Assembly: GCA_002633005.1 (NCBI GenBank)
Contig: NMRA01000186.1
Span: 527,887-591,886, forward strand
DNA: 64,000 bases
Origin: Phoronis australis
Taxonomy: Eukaryota > Phoronida > Phoronidae
Direction of reading: 5' to 3'
In this document: piece after piece, positions 1-11,700 of the stretch
Layout: each line of letters opens with the position of its first letter
Position numbering within the stretch: position 1 is the first letter of the stretch
Position numbers and translations under genes: made by a program
The notes under the pieces: generated by a model
Databases searched by the model: none
What the model was told of the DNA's origin: nothing
What the model saw: only the letters and a program-made list of their open reading frames with translations

Positions 1-1107
1 GGTTTAGGCACTTAGCGTGTGGTAAGTGCATTAGTTTAAAGTTTTTCTACGAAAAACACAAAATTTCCCTTTTCCTTTAGCTTGGGGAACGAAGTTAAAG
101 CAATGCTTCGTCTATGGTGATTCCGTAACTCATAGCAAGCGGCAGAGCAGACGAAACTTGAGTCTAATGTGGAATGCTCCAGCAAGTAAAAACAAGTTTT
201 CTGGTGACATTTATTTTGTGTAAGTATCTACCTCTACTTGGTATTAATTAAACGGGCATTTCCTCTCTACTTACAATCCTAACACGAAAATCATGAAGTA
301 TAACTCTGAAATTTATCTTAGTTACCCTTACCACGTCGATTAGTTTCTACGAAAGAGCGACTTTAATACCTGCGGTCGAGGCAAAGCAGCTCAACTTTGG
401 AAGGGTTGTTCATTATACAACCTGCAAAATGTACTAAATATTGACAATTTAATAATTCTCAATACCTTGAATTGTTTGGAGATGAATATGATCAGGTATG
501 ATAGGTAAAGATTCTATACACAATTTGTTTGGTTGAATAATTTCATAGTTTATAAAGTGCTAGTATGGTTGTGAGAAGGAAATGTCCCTTTAAAAATAAA
601 CAAAAACACTACGACCATTACTTTCAAATTAAAAAAGGAAAGCGTGAAAGCAATCGATTTTTCTCGACGTCCTATTTTCAGTTTTATGACTATGCACATG
701 CATGAGCAAAAGTCGCTATTCTAAATCTTGAAAAAATATGCACATCACAATCTAAAGCGTTGAACATTGACTATGTGATAAGATTGTAGCGAGTGGTGAG
801 AGTTCACATGTCTCACCTCGTACTGTGACAACTCGGTCGAGATCAGTACTGTTTGTCATTAATTTTGAATTATCGAATAACATGTAAGTGTTGCAATTTA
901 TGAGAACATGCCATTTAGGTAGACTTTCTATGAATCTGAAAGTCAGTGTCGCGAACAAACATCACCGCTACCTTACTTCACTACCAGAATGGGAAATCTT
1001 TGACAGAAACTAACTTATTTATGTGGCCTCCTTCATTGAGTTCCAATGCACACCAACGATTTTGGATAATTTTTGCTCCAGAATGATACTCAAGTATTTC
1101 ATTTCAG
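1..1107. other. Left edge, no supported gene
   Basis: AT-rich sequence with no exon I can support on either strand. The first exon of the mucin-like gene (from 1108) starts inside a codon, so at least one upstream exon must lie here or left of the window. A GTAAGT near position 21 could be the donor of such an exon, but the short sequence before it cannot be tested. Confidence 0.5.
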
Positions 1108-1945
1108 AGCAACATTTGTAGAAACGTATACTACATTTTGGAAGAAAATTCGATCAGAACATATTAAATACGTGGAACCAACGACACCTCCGCCATCGAC
1201 TACCAGTACGCTGCCTCCAACGACAACTACAATGTCGATTACTACAACGACAACCCTGGCGACAACAACACTGGAACGAACAACAACTGAACCAACAACA
1301 ACTGAGCCAACAACAACAACAGCTGAGCCAACAACAACGACTGAGCCAGCAACAACTGCAACTGAGACAACAACAACTGAGCCAACAACAACTGAGCCAA
1401 CAACAACTGAGCCAACAACAACTGAGTCAACAACAACTGAGTCAACAACAACTGAGCAAACAACAACTGAGTCAACAACAACTGATCCAACAACAACTGA
1501 GCCAGCAGTAACAGAACCACCACCACCACCTACGACAGAACTATCATCAACAATAACAGACCCAGCAATAACACCAAGAAAGACAACAAGTACAGCAGGC
1601 AAACCAACAACAAACGAGTCACCAATACTTTTAACAACAGTTACATCAATAATAGAAACATCGACAACTGTAACAACGAAACCAACCACTGAACCGGCTA
1701 TAATCAACACACAGTCCGCTTCATCAGTAGCGAAACAAACGTCACCTCTATACGAGCAGACGAGCACAATGGCAGATAAACCAGCAACCTCCGCTGAACT
1801 ACAAACTTCCTCAGCTCCACCTTTGGTTCACTCCTCAAAGTACCAAGCATCTTTCACTATAGTTAAGGGCGTTCAATTTAAAACAGAACTATTAAACAAA
1901 AAAACGATAGCGTATCAAGCTTTAAGATTACAGATAGCTGAATTG
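1108..1945 (+). CDS. Mucin-like gene, exon a: Thr-rich stalk and start of SEA
   Basis: Acceptor TTTCAG ends at 1107 and donor GTAAGT begins at 1946. The exon opens with the last base of a split codon and ends in phase 0. Residues 25-240 are dominated by Thr, including about a dozen TTTE[PS]-type pentapeptides coded by a 15-bp DNA repeat. The last 40 residues start the SEA fold. Confidence 0.82.
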
Positions 1946-4900
1946 GTAAGTACTTCTTAACGAACGATAGGTATAAAAACCAATAACCGCAAGCATCAAT
2001 TGCACTGGTTGATCACGGAATCAGCTTGTCTTCTGTTACTGATAACTGTTGCCTTCCGTACTAACGGTGTCAGATCTTCGAACCATAAAATAATTATTAA
2101 CAGTTATAAACCCAGTGGCGGATTTAGGGGGGAAAGGGAGCCATGCCGCCCCCTAAATTTTCCCAGGTACCATTTAGGAGTTCGAGGTGCGAATTGCTGA
2201 GTAGCATATGCGCGCACCCATGGGGTTCGGAGGCGAATGCACAATGCATAGGTCTTGAACAAACCATTTTACCATTTTTTAGTAATAAGGTCCACAAACC
2301 CAGAAATTCGAGACCTATGCGACCCTACATTTTAGGCTGGACGCGCGCATGTGGTGAAATTCTGGTTATTTCTGTGTCCTGCCCCCCAACTCAAAATCCT
2401 GGATCCGCCCCTAAAACCAGCGTTCCGTCCAAACAGTGAACTTTTAATTAAGATCGCTTACCGCTATAAAATTTTCCTTAATCTGTTCCTTACTTAAATG
2501 CAAAGCACCACCAGTTAATCACCAATTGCGACCATACTCGGCTCATAAATAGCGCGCACTGGTAAGCCAATGTGTACGTTCTCATTCAATCAGTTTCGAG
2601 ACCCTGAAATCACCTCATTTACCTAAGGTACATTTACAGTAAGCGGTGAATTATCTAATTTATCTCTTGTGGTGGAAGACGTTTTCATTCCCGATTTAAT
2701 CCTGTTTTAAAGCTTGGCGGAGCCTCGTTGGTACTACAAAATTGCTATTGTTGTTTGTCACAGAAATTTGTTGTGAATCAGATTTTAAAGATCATTGTTT
2801 ATCAGGAGACACAGTAAAAAATGTTTGCAGTTCATTTGAAACAATAGATGTATAAACCATTCTCTCTTGTTTATATTTGCAGCTCCTCAAAGCATTTTCC
2901 ACAGCGTTTCAAAGTCTCGAATTCCAAAATATTACATTCCGGTAAGAATTATACATTTTCCAACAAAACACATTCCATTTGCGACAAATTTAATGCTGTT
3001 CTCTCCGTACAGTTTCAAGCATGTTGAATACATGTACCATGTATCATTGGACGAGAACGCATGCTATAGTTGTACTAGAAATGGACTTTGGTCACTTACC
3101 TTACTCACCTCTTGTACACTTAATTCCGCTTTTCACAAAATATGTTTTTCGTATGTTCAGGAGCAACGGGACAGGGGTGGAGGTGTCATACGATCTTAAG
3201 GTGACGGACACCAAAGAGCAGGGACCCGATGATATGAAGAAACTATTCAATAAATATATAGCTCAAGAACCATCAAAGTTCGTCGTTAATCCGCATTTGA
3301 CAAGGTTCCAAGGTAGACGTTGGCAGTAATTTATATGAACATAGCCTTTCGCCCATTTGCAATCAAGTTGCTGTCAAGTTGAGATTAAATATCCACAATT
3401 CAGTGCAGAAAGGTGTGAAAGTAAATTAATTACAATCATGCAAAAAGATCTTATAAGAAAAACTTCAGTTTTCATCAAAAATATTTTTGCAAGTAAAGCA
3501 AAATTATATTTATTTATGATCACTTTTATCTCGGCCTTTTCTTTCTGGTCCTCTTGCAATGCGTGTACACTTGTCTTTTCTTTTTTGTATCATGCATCTA
3601 AAGTGACTTATAAGCCCCGTGGAGGGTTGGGTGTTTCTAGTCTTTGTAACGTATTCATTGTTTAAATTCATTTGAACACATGTCACTATAATAAAAAATA
3701 CTTACTTTACTTAGTTACTGCAATCGCAATTAGCACACTTATAGAGACATTTAAGTGAAATAATTTTGTTTTGTATCAACCTGCAAGAGGCATTTGTTAT
3801 AATTGTTATGACGCCGTTAAAATCGATTTCATGAAAAAGTTGGTATTTTATATTTTGAAATAGTACGTTCCGTAATCCTAAATCTTGGAAAATGTTTCGT
3901 TCTCGATTTCCAGAGCTGAAGCAAATTGATGACGTCGGCACAAGCCGTCCCACCTGCACGACGCAACAAAGAGCGCAGTGCCACGAGTATGCTGAGTGTA
4001 TTGCAAACGGAAGAACGTTCACATGCAAGTGCACCGGAAACTATGATGGAGACGGGTTTAATTGCTCTAGTAAGTGTTTCAGCATCATTTTCAGCGGTCA
4101 TTTTACGCCAACATTCCTTGAAATAAGTGGCAGAAGAACTGACCCGATTTACAAAATGGAAGAATACATATATCTCCAAGAAGTTTGCAAAATTATCAGA
4201 TTTCGCTGGATGTTAGGCCTTATTTGGTATAATCGAAGATATAAAACCAATGACTACAGACAGAGGCTATAATACGTGAAAGATAATGGTACTATGTTGG
4301 TGAAAGATTTTACTGAATGTCGCTCAGTGTGAACCACGTTCTGGCGCTTTAAAGAACCAACCTCCTTCCAAAGCAGCGTCATTGGTACACCTGAAATTTA
4401 CCTTTGCCCACGACGACGAAACATGAGCGCCGTGAAAAGCAACTTAACTAGAAGGCACTTACATGTACGAAATGGCAGATGTTCTCAAATCTGGAAATCA
4501 TTTAGTATAACACAGGCCATGGCGTTTACATGTATTATGATATCGTTCAGTGCAAATTAAGTTGCTTTAGCTTTTAGTTTCGCCGGCATAGCCTATTTAC
4601 AAATTTGTTGAAAATCTGTAACTCGGTTTGTGTACAAGGGTATATACTGCTCAGTGCGGACTCCATTTTGCGAAGGGTTACACGGGTAACAACACTTTAA
4701 TAATGCATTCTGTGATAAAGCGTTTTGTGATTAGCTTTCACGCGACAAAAGCATACTTGGTTCGGGGTCGATTTCAGTAACGCCATTGTCTTGTCAGAAA
4801 AGTAAGATCTCGCAAGATATCTTTAGTGTATTTTCAATGAGATCACGTGATTTTTTAATACGTTTTTCTAGACGCGAAAGTTATTGAACACGACCGTGTC

Positions 4901-5931
4901 CAACCTTTGAAACAAATCCACCTCATGAGATGACGAAAGAGATGCGGGTTTTTCTTTTTCTTTTTTCTCGACTCAAACCAGTTCCAGTGGTGGTGGCACT
5001 AGTCGTAAGAGCAGCAGCGTGTCACAAGCCTCATCTAATGCATACAGCTAGCACGCCACGGCGATTGAAAGTTTGCTTCCGAGCGTTTGCGCGGTTTTTC
5101 AAGAAAGTTCGAGACCTTGACTGAAATTGATGCGCTGGGCGATTTTTATGTGGCAAAAAGGCGCAGTTTTCAAAATAACTAGCTGTACAGACACACGAAC
5201 CAATTTGGCTTTTTGCCTCGTGGAAGTAAATCTTAGTTAGCAGAGGTGTTCACACACGAGCCTGAAAGACCGATGATTACAATTTTTGTTTGTTTTTACC
5301 TCAGTTGACATCAGTAAAGATCCAACACTGATAATAGTCATCGTTGTGGCTTCATTGCTGTTCGTTGTGGTTCTTGTCATCGTCATAGTGACATGTGTCT
5401 GTCACAAGAGGTAGGTATCCGTCTTTTTCCAAGTGGTAACAATTGCATACTAGTGTTCTACTGAGGTCAATTTTATATTTTACGCGGCAATATAATGCTG
5501 ATGGTCACAGCTGTTGTAAAGTGAGATTGCGTGTTTGCGCAGCACGGATCAAGCTACGGAATTGTTCCAATGCAGCTTACTTGATTCTTACCGGTTTATT
5601 ATTCATGAATTAAAACATCTGGAAAAAATCCTTGCCATCTTCTCCCGACTTTGCGTAACCACCTGGCTCCCAGACCATTCCCCAATGGAAGGAGACAGGT
5701 GCCTCCACAACGTCAGAGAAAATCGCAGTTTCCGCAATTGAACATCAGGTGCTCGGTAACAGGATGGATGGCAACGAGATGACCGTCGACTTACAGTTAT
5801 AACTTTTGTAAGAGCCCAATTAATATTTCAGAGAAAAGAAGACAAACAAGCCGCCGTCTGTGGCTCTACAGAGTCAAGGAGCGGGAATATACCACAATTT
5901 GATGTACGAAGAATCAACATCCAAACTCTGA
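1108..5931 (+). CDS. Mucin-like membrane protein: Thr-rich stalk, SEA, EGF, TM (3' part of gene)
   Basis: Six exons join in phase: 1108-1945, 2883-2941, 3161-3312, 3914-4069, 5305-5410 and 5832-5931 (TGA at 5929-5931), giving 469 visible residues. Order: a Thr/Pro/Glu-rich stalk (about residues 25-240) likely to be heavily O-glycosylated; a SEA domain (about 243-345) split over three exons; an EGF domain (about 362-401) with six cysteines spaced 7-5-8-1-10; one hydrophobic transmembrane helix (about 409-430) of Ile/Val/Leu; then a tail of about 39 residues starting with basic residues and ending in YEESTSKL. This is the layout of type I membrane mucins: a glycosylated ectodomain at the cell surface with a short cytoplasmic tail. 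The N-terminus and signal peptide lie further left. The gene converges with the ceramide kinase-like gene. An AATAAA at 6340-6345 is a possible poly(A) signal. I cannot assign an orthologue; domain calls are firm, the name is generic. Confidence 0.82.
1291..1503 (+). repeat. Coding 15-bp repeat, (TTTE[PSQ])n
   Basis: In-frame tandem repeat of caacaacaactgagc and close variants. It codes Thr-Thr-Thr-Glu-Pro/Ser pentapeptides, the VNTR-like part of the mucin stalk. Copy number is likely to vary between alleles. Confidence 0.85.
2112..2412. mobile_element. Short non-autonomous DNA element with GGCGGAT...ATCCGCCCC ends
   Basis: The left end reads CAGTGGCGGATTTAGGGGGG and the right end, reverse-complemented, reads TAGGGGCGGATCCAGGATTT. 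This is an inverted-repeat pair common among hAT-type MITEs. The flanks tataaacc and ctaaaacc could be a diverged 8-bp target duplication. It lies in the intron after the stalk exon. Related ends occur near 40556 and 48416. Confidence 0.55.
2883..2941 (+). CDS. Mucin-like gene, exon b: middle of SEA
   Basis: The acceptor TTTGCAG precedes 2883 and the donor GTAAGA follows 2941. Codes LLKAFSTAFQSLEFQNITF, the helix and strand typical of the middle of a SEA domain. Ends with two bases of an Arg codon completed by the next exon. Confidence 0.8.
3161..3312 (+). CDS. Mucin-like gene, exon c: end of SEA
   Basis: The acceptor TGTTCAG precedes 3161 and the donor GTAGAC follows 3312. Continues the SEA domain with RSNGTGVEVSYDLKV, the strand where SEA domains often self-cleave at G|S. 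Here the residues are NGTGVEV, not the usual GSVVV, so cleavage is doubtful. Confidence 0.8.
3914..4069 (+). CDS. Mucin-like gene, exon d: EGF domain
   Basis: The acceptor TTTCCAG precedes 3914 and the donor GTAAGT follows 4069. The six cysteines have EGF spacing, and the end GDGFNC matches calcium-independent EGF modules found beside SEA domains. Confidence 0.85.
5305..5410 (+). CDS. Mucin-like gene, exon e: transmembrane helix
   Basis: The acceptor ACCTCAG precedes 5305 and the donor GTAGGT follows 5410. Encodes about 22 consecutive hydrophobic residues followed by C-V-C-H-K-R, a stop-transfer signal with juxtamembrane cysteines. Confidence 0.82.
5832..5931 (+). CDS. Mucin-like gene, last exon: cytoplasmic tail and stop
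   Basis: The acceptor ATTTCAG precedes 5832; TGA is at 5929-5931. The tail is Lys-rich at first and carries two tyrosines, in GIYHNL and LMYEES, that could be phosphorylation sites (inference). Confidence 0.8.
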
Positions 5932-8647
5932 CGGAGTAGAAAGCGGTTGATTAGAATTCTCGTATAGGATGACGCAATCGTAGCTGATGTTGGGTCGTGC
6001 GCATGCGTTGTTGATTTAAGTTCATTTTCGTTTTCATTCGTCTGGAAGCAATTCATAACAATAACATAAAAGATATTAAATGATAACAGGCGTCAAATTC
6101 GTTATAGGAATTTTCGAAATTTAACTTTATGTACATAAATATTATTCAAGTTGCAAGTTTAAGATATTTCTACTTCAAAGGCATCTTTTAAGATGCCTTT
6201 GAAGTAGAAATTAAAATTGGCGACAAGTGTCATTTTTCATTATTTACTCATTATGTCTAGGGACTACATGAGTAACCAACTTAAAATGATGAGTTCCAGC
6301 CAACATGACTATATCCCCACAAACAGGACTGGTACTTTAAATAAATTAACATCAGCTTCACAAAATTTATGAAATTTATTTAGTATTCATAGCAATTTTT
6401 ATACAGTACAAACAATTGCATAGAATTTGCAAACTTTAATGAGTCTTGACATGTTGCAGGTCATTGCATAATTCACATGATTTTATATTGATTTATAGGA
6501 AACTAAACTATACAACACCACTTAACTCTGAGAAACAAAACACTGCAAAGTTTGGAACATGTTTAAAAAATCCATACAGACTTTTGCAAAATCAAGTGTA
6601 ACCAACATTTTGGATGAGTGGACTGTATGGAAAGATAGTCATCTCAGAGTGCACTAAGAGACCCAGCGAGGAAGTGCATTAGCTATGTAATGCATGCACT
6701 TCTGGAAGTACTAATAGTAACATACTATATTACAAACTTAGCCAAATTTGGATGGAATCATGAAGGAGGGATTTAGTATGTTTTAACACAAGATCAAGCA
6801 AATAAAACCTACGAAGACCAAGAGTCTATTTCGTGAAAGTGACTGAATATTTCAGTCAGAAAATTGGTTTTATGCTCCACACAACTATTTCTGAAAAATA
6901 ATTACAACTTACTAGAGCAGAAGTGCAGTTACTCTGAGAATATCTGCTCACGTGTTTGCTACTTAGATGAATTCTATAAATTACTTCTTGAGTGTGATGC
7001 AAACACATAATCACTTGGTCAAACCTTTTATCAGCAATTGTAAAGTAGGAGCACAAGGCCCAGTGTCTGGCTTAGGGTTATGCATGACCTTATAAACTAA
7101 TCCTGTATTCAGCCAAATAGTTACAACCTTAAAGATTTTAACTCTGTATAAGTATATTTTTCTGAAAGTGGAAAGCCTGTAGTATTTTACTTCACGTCAA
7201 TCTTGTATTAATTGGATCATGTGTCCACATGTTTGTAGTAAAATTTAGCAAAAAAGAAAGGTACATCTATAGCAAAACAAGGGTATCAATAAAATGACCA
7301 AATTTTGTTTGATACGAACATACAAGTCCAAATCTCAAAAATGTTGTTGCAGTTTTCTAAAATATGATTTTGTTTTCGTTTGATATCCCTTTTATTTTTT
7401 CATAAGAAATCATATATGTCCTATTTTTGATAGCCCAGCATGCAACAAGTGAACATTTTTAAAAATAATTACAAACAGCATTTTAGAGAACAGTGCATAA
7501 AGTATTTTGTCTAAAACTTCCATAAGGATCCAATCAGCCATTTCTCCCAGATATGATGTTCCAAACTTTGCCAAATACAGCCATTTTTCGAGGGTCTTAC
7601 ATAACTAAGTCTAATAAGTCACTTTTCAGGAGACAGACTCCAGGATTCAACATTTCAATCCTGCTCATCAGTGTTGTAGAATTTCATTACTAGTTGCAAA
7701 TGTCACTGTCAGAAAGACAATAAAAATGCTCGGTACAACCATAAACCATGCTTATAAGTTATGCAAAAGATTGTATAAGTACTAAAAGCATCACAAGACA
7801 AACTTATGCCACGGTGAATTATGTGGCTAAGGCACGCACACATGCACTCTTCACTTTTGTTGTAAAAAATAACTGATGAGTTTTATGAACCCAACCATGT
7901 CTATGAAAAGACTTCAGCACTCAAATCATGCAGTGTAACTATGGCACAAACCCAATATCTGATCAGTCAACCTCAGAAAGCTGAAGCAATGAGATAGCAA
8001 TAGACAGCCAACACTAATACACAATTGTTACATGATGTTATCCAACTATTTTACAAGATGATTTGAAATAAGGGAATTAAAGACAATGAATGTAAAATTA
8101 ATCAAATCAGCACTTGTTGGTCTTTCGAATAAAGTGTTTAAAAAGTCTGATCAAAATGAAATACAAAGACATAAATGAATGATGTTACATGAATAACAAC
8201 ATCCCAAAATACCACTGCACGCTCTCCTATTCTGAGATATTTACCCACAATGCTGCGGACCAGTAAGGAAGTTGTCCCAAAGTTATACATGGCTGCTGTG
8301 CAAATTACTGTTTTACAGCAAACGTATTATGGCATTGACCACCCTAATGCTGTTAAAGATTTGTTATTGTGAGAAGCAGTGTTGACAGCAAGACATCAAA
8401 CATTAAAAAACTGGCAATATATCCTTCTGTATCTGACAGCTTGGAAATGTCTAGTAATTTAACCTTTTCAAAGCTAGTTTGATAACACAAGCATTTTTCT
8501 ACCTTCGTGAAAGAGAGTCCATTTCAGGATGCAGTTTTTTGTAAGCTTTCAAATTGATCACCATGTTTTATAGTACATTAAGAGTTTATTCGGGCAGATT
8601 TCCAAGCGTACAGGATATATGGATAAGCTGACTTAGCACACACTAGA
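5932..8647. other. Convergent 3' regions, no coding exon seen
   Basis: AT-rich DNA between the two stop codons, probably 3' UTR of both genes. On the minus strand an AATAAA (8584-8589) lies about 60 bases past the CERKL-like stop and is a candidate poly(A) signal. Only short shadow ORFs elsewhere. Confidence 0.5.
6166..6211. repeat. Near-perfect 22-bp hairpin with 2-base loop
   Basis: The 22-base arm starting ATTTCTACTTCAAAGGCA is followed by TT and its exact reverse complement. It lies between two convergent genes, inside the likely 3' UTR of the mucin-like gene (before the AATAAA at 6340). Confidence 0.85.
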
Positions 8648-8741
8648 TTAAAATGAAGGTAAACATCCAAGCTTAACTTCCTCAGCAGGTGTGTCTGGTG
8701 ACAGGCCGGCCCCAAACAGGAGCAAGAACTGAGGGTAAACC
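8648..8741 (-). CDS. CERKL: CERKL-like last exon and stop
   Basis: Acceptor TTTACAG; TAA at 8650-8648. Codes VYPQFLLLFGAGLSPDTPAE and ten more residues, matching the final strand of the family (RVH-QLVRLF, RLHPRLISLYG). Phase agrees with the preceding exon. Confidence 0.78.
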
Positions 8742-11700
8742 CTGTAAACAAACAAAGTAAAACTCTTAGAAACACATTGAACACTGAGATCTAACAAGAA
8801 CATGATGATAGATCACCACAATCGACATCTGCAGAGCAACATCTTACACACAGGATAATTACCATCATGAACACATGTACATTTACAAAATTGAACTTTC
8901 AAAAGTATTCCCAATACTACATGTAGTTAGAAATGAACACATAAAAACAGACTGTTCTTCAGTTGTTTAGCACAATTAATATAACTGTCCAAATTGTCAT
9001 TTTTACTTTAAAGGCCACCTAGAAGAAAAACAAAATTAACATCAAGTGTCATTTTTGACAGTTGTATTATAGTGCAAACCACGCTAATACTGTATCTGTC
9101 CATGTTAGAGACCACAGTCAATTAAATCCCGTCCCTGCAAATTTACTGTAAAGCTGCACTTCACCATTACAGAAAGCAGGCCTTTTCCTCTCATATTAAA
9201 TTCCTTACCGAGGTATGATTCTATTTCTGCTACCAAAGAGACCATCAAACTATCGGAGTTTATTGGGCTTGGCCAAATCTAAAATTGCAACTTTGAAAAT
9301 GGTGCAGGTTTGAATTGATAACGGAAATAGAATCTTAACATGATAAGGAATATTACGAGACCAATTTTAATAGAGTAAACGGTTTGAATTCGATTTTTGT
9401 TTTTAGCTAGCAAAAAAGACTGAAAGGTGGGGCAGAGTTCAGTAATGCTAGGACCTTGCTAGAAAAGTAAGACTTTGCGACATTACAAGAGATATTGACA
9501 TGTATCTTAAATGCATTACTGAGCTCTACCCAGATTTGAGTCTCACGGTCTACTGTACTCAACTTAATGCCCAATCTCTTATTTCGAGGTTTCTCAATTT
9601 AAATGTCATAGATTTTAACTCCAACAGAGTAAAACTTTAAAAATCTATAATTTCATTAAGAAATTTCACATTTCATAGCCACATATGTGCGCTAACTATG
9701 GAAACAGTGTAAAGGATAATATACAAAATGACACAATTACAAAACATTTGTATGAAACATTTTGCAAAAATAACAAAGTCTTCAAACAATCAAATGAATG
9801 TCATGCATATTGGTACACGTATAGACCAGAGAACATTACGAAAGGACAAATTGAACATATTACTGTTTCTCTTATCAACAACAAATTCCAAATTTATCCC
9901 AAACTTTCTGTAACAAAGCCATAGGATTTGGGGGGTTGGGGGTACTCTCCCCATAATCATGAAGGCAAGGGTCCACTGCCTCCCCCCATTAAAAAGGTAA
10001 AACTGTTGTCAAGGGAAAACTGGTGTTGGTGAGGGCCAGTGCTGCAACAGGTGAGGGCCAAGGCTGCAACAGGTGAGGCTCAGGGCTGCAACAGGTGAGG
10101 GCCAGGGCTGCAACAGGTGAGGGCCAGGGCTGCAACAGGTGAGGCTCAGGGCTGCAACAGGAGAAGACCGGAGGTTGAAGGGTGTAAAACTGGCATCAAC
10201 ATCGGGGCAAAACTGGGCGGTGACCAAAGCAACAGAGGCAAAATAGGTGTTCACTAAAGCAAACATTCCTATGGTAATATATACCTCATCAAGAGAAAAG
10301 GAATTGTAAAAAGGTTATTGAAAGTGACCAGATTCCTTATGTACTGTCCCAATAACAGGAACTCACCTAAAATCTAAATCCAAATTGTTGTCGACAGAGT
10401 TATCAATACTCCACACCGATCTGCTCTTCATCTGTTCCCGAGCTTTCAACTTTTCCTCTCGTTGCCGCTGCCTCTTCTTCCGCTTCTCATTAAGTATATC
10501 CGACTCTAGAGATCTCCTTACTGGTGCAGAGTTGGTTAGCCTGACTGCGTCCTGAAATAAAATAATATATTGAACTAAACTTGATCTGCTCTTCTCATTA
10601 AGTATATCCGACTCTAGAGATCTCCTTACTGGTGCAGAGCTGGTTAGCCTGACTGCGTCCTGAAATAAAATAATATATTGAACTAAACTTGATCTGCTCT
10701 TCTCATTAAGTATATCNNNNNNNNNNNNNNNNNNNNNNNNNNNNNNNNNNNNNNNNNNNNNNNNNNNNNNNNNNNNNNNNNNNNNNNNNNNNNNNNNNNN
10801 NNNNTTGTTTCATCTTTTCTTGCAATCTATCAAAAATTTACCCGAAACAATGACTCTTTCAGTCAGTATGCATCTTTTTAGTTTGGCTGCATCAAATGAC
10901 ACACAATCAAAGCCTTTTGCAAACAGCGAGACCAACCACCGAGTAAAGCTTTCTCACCAATAATGGTACTGCTAGTGCCCGACACCGCCAGGGGGTCGTA
11001 CTCCTGAAGCGAGTCCGTGTAGACACTACTTTGACGACTTCCACCTGGTGTCACACGCAGGCAGACTCCGCAGCCTGAACGACATGTCACACCATCTAGT
11101 GGATTACTCTGACTTGCACATGGACTAGGAATGTACTGTATCTCACAGTGATATGGCCTGTAATGGAAATGATACTGACAGTAATACATTGTCAAGATTT
11201 ATCCGGAAATCAGTCACAGTACTTTCACTATACAAGTCATACAACCTTGGTGATCAAACAAATCACATTCCAAAAGGAGGCAGGGCTGATAGAAGTCCAG
11301 TTTTTAATTCAAGGGGCAATTTGACGAGACATAATGCTTAGTCTTACGGCTCACAGGAAGTCACCACGACTGATGCCAAGTGGCGACTATTGTATTGCCA
11401 GTCAATAAATGTTTACCTAGTCAACTATTAAACCAAACTTGTTCTGGCATAATATGAAGATGGCATGTCTTGAGTCAGAACTTCCCTGTGGAGCTATTAT
11501 TATCTAGCGGGCCATATTCTCCTACTCAAACCAGGTCAATCCACACCACAAAGATAAGCCTCAGATCTTTCAATGGTGTAATATAAAATTATTTTCATCT
11601 CCAAACAAATCATACAGGGCATCGGTGTGTAAATAAACGCGAAAAGTCCAGCGATTTGACGAGGTTAGCCAACCCATCAAAAATTGCTCTTCTTCTTCTG

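Noticed and set aside
1099-1767. Long minus-strand ORFs rich in Val/Ser or Leu over the Thr-rich exon
   Set aside because: They are antisense readings of the ACA/ACT-rich repeat; no splice or domain support.
2000-2439. Plus-strand ORFs after the stalk exon
   Set aside because: They lie in the intron and cover a MITE; the phase-0 splice from 1945 to 2883 completes the SEA domain without them.
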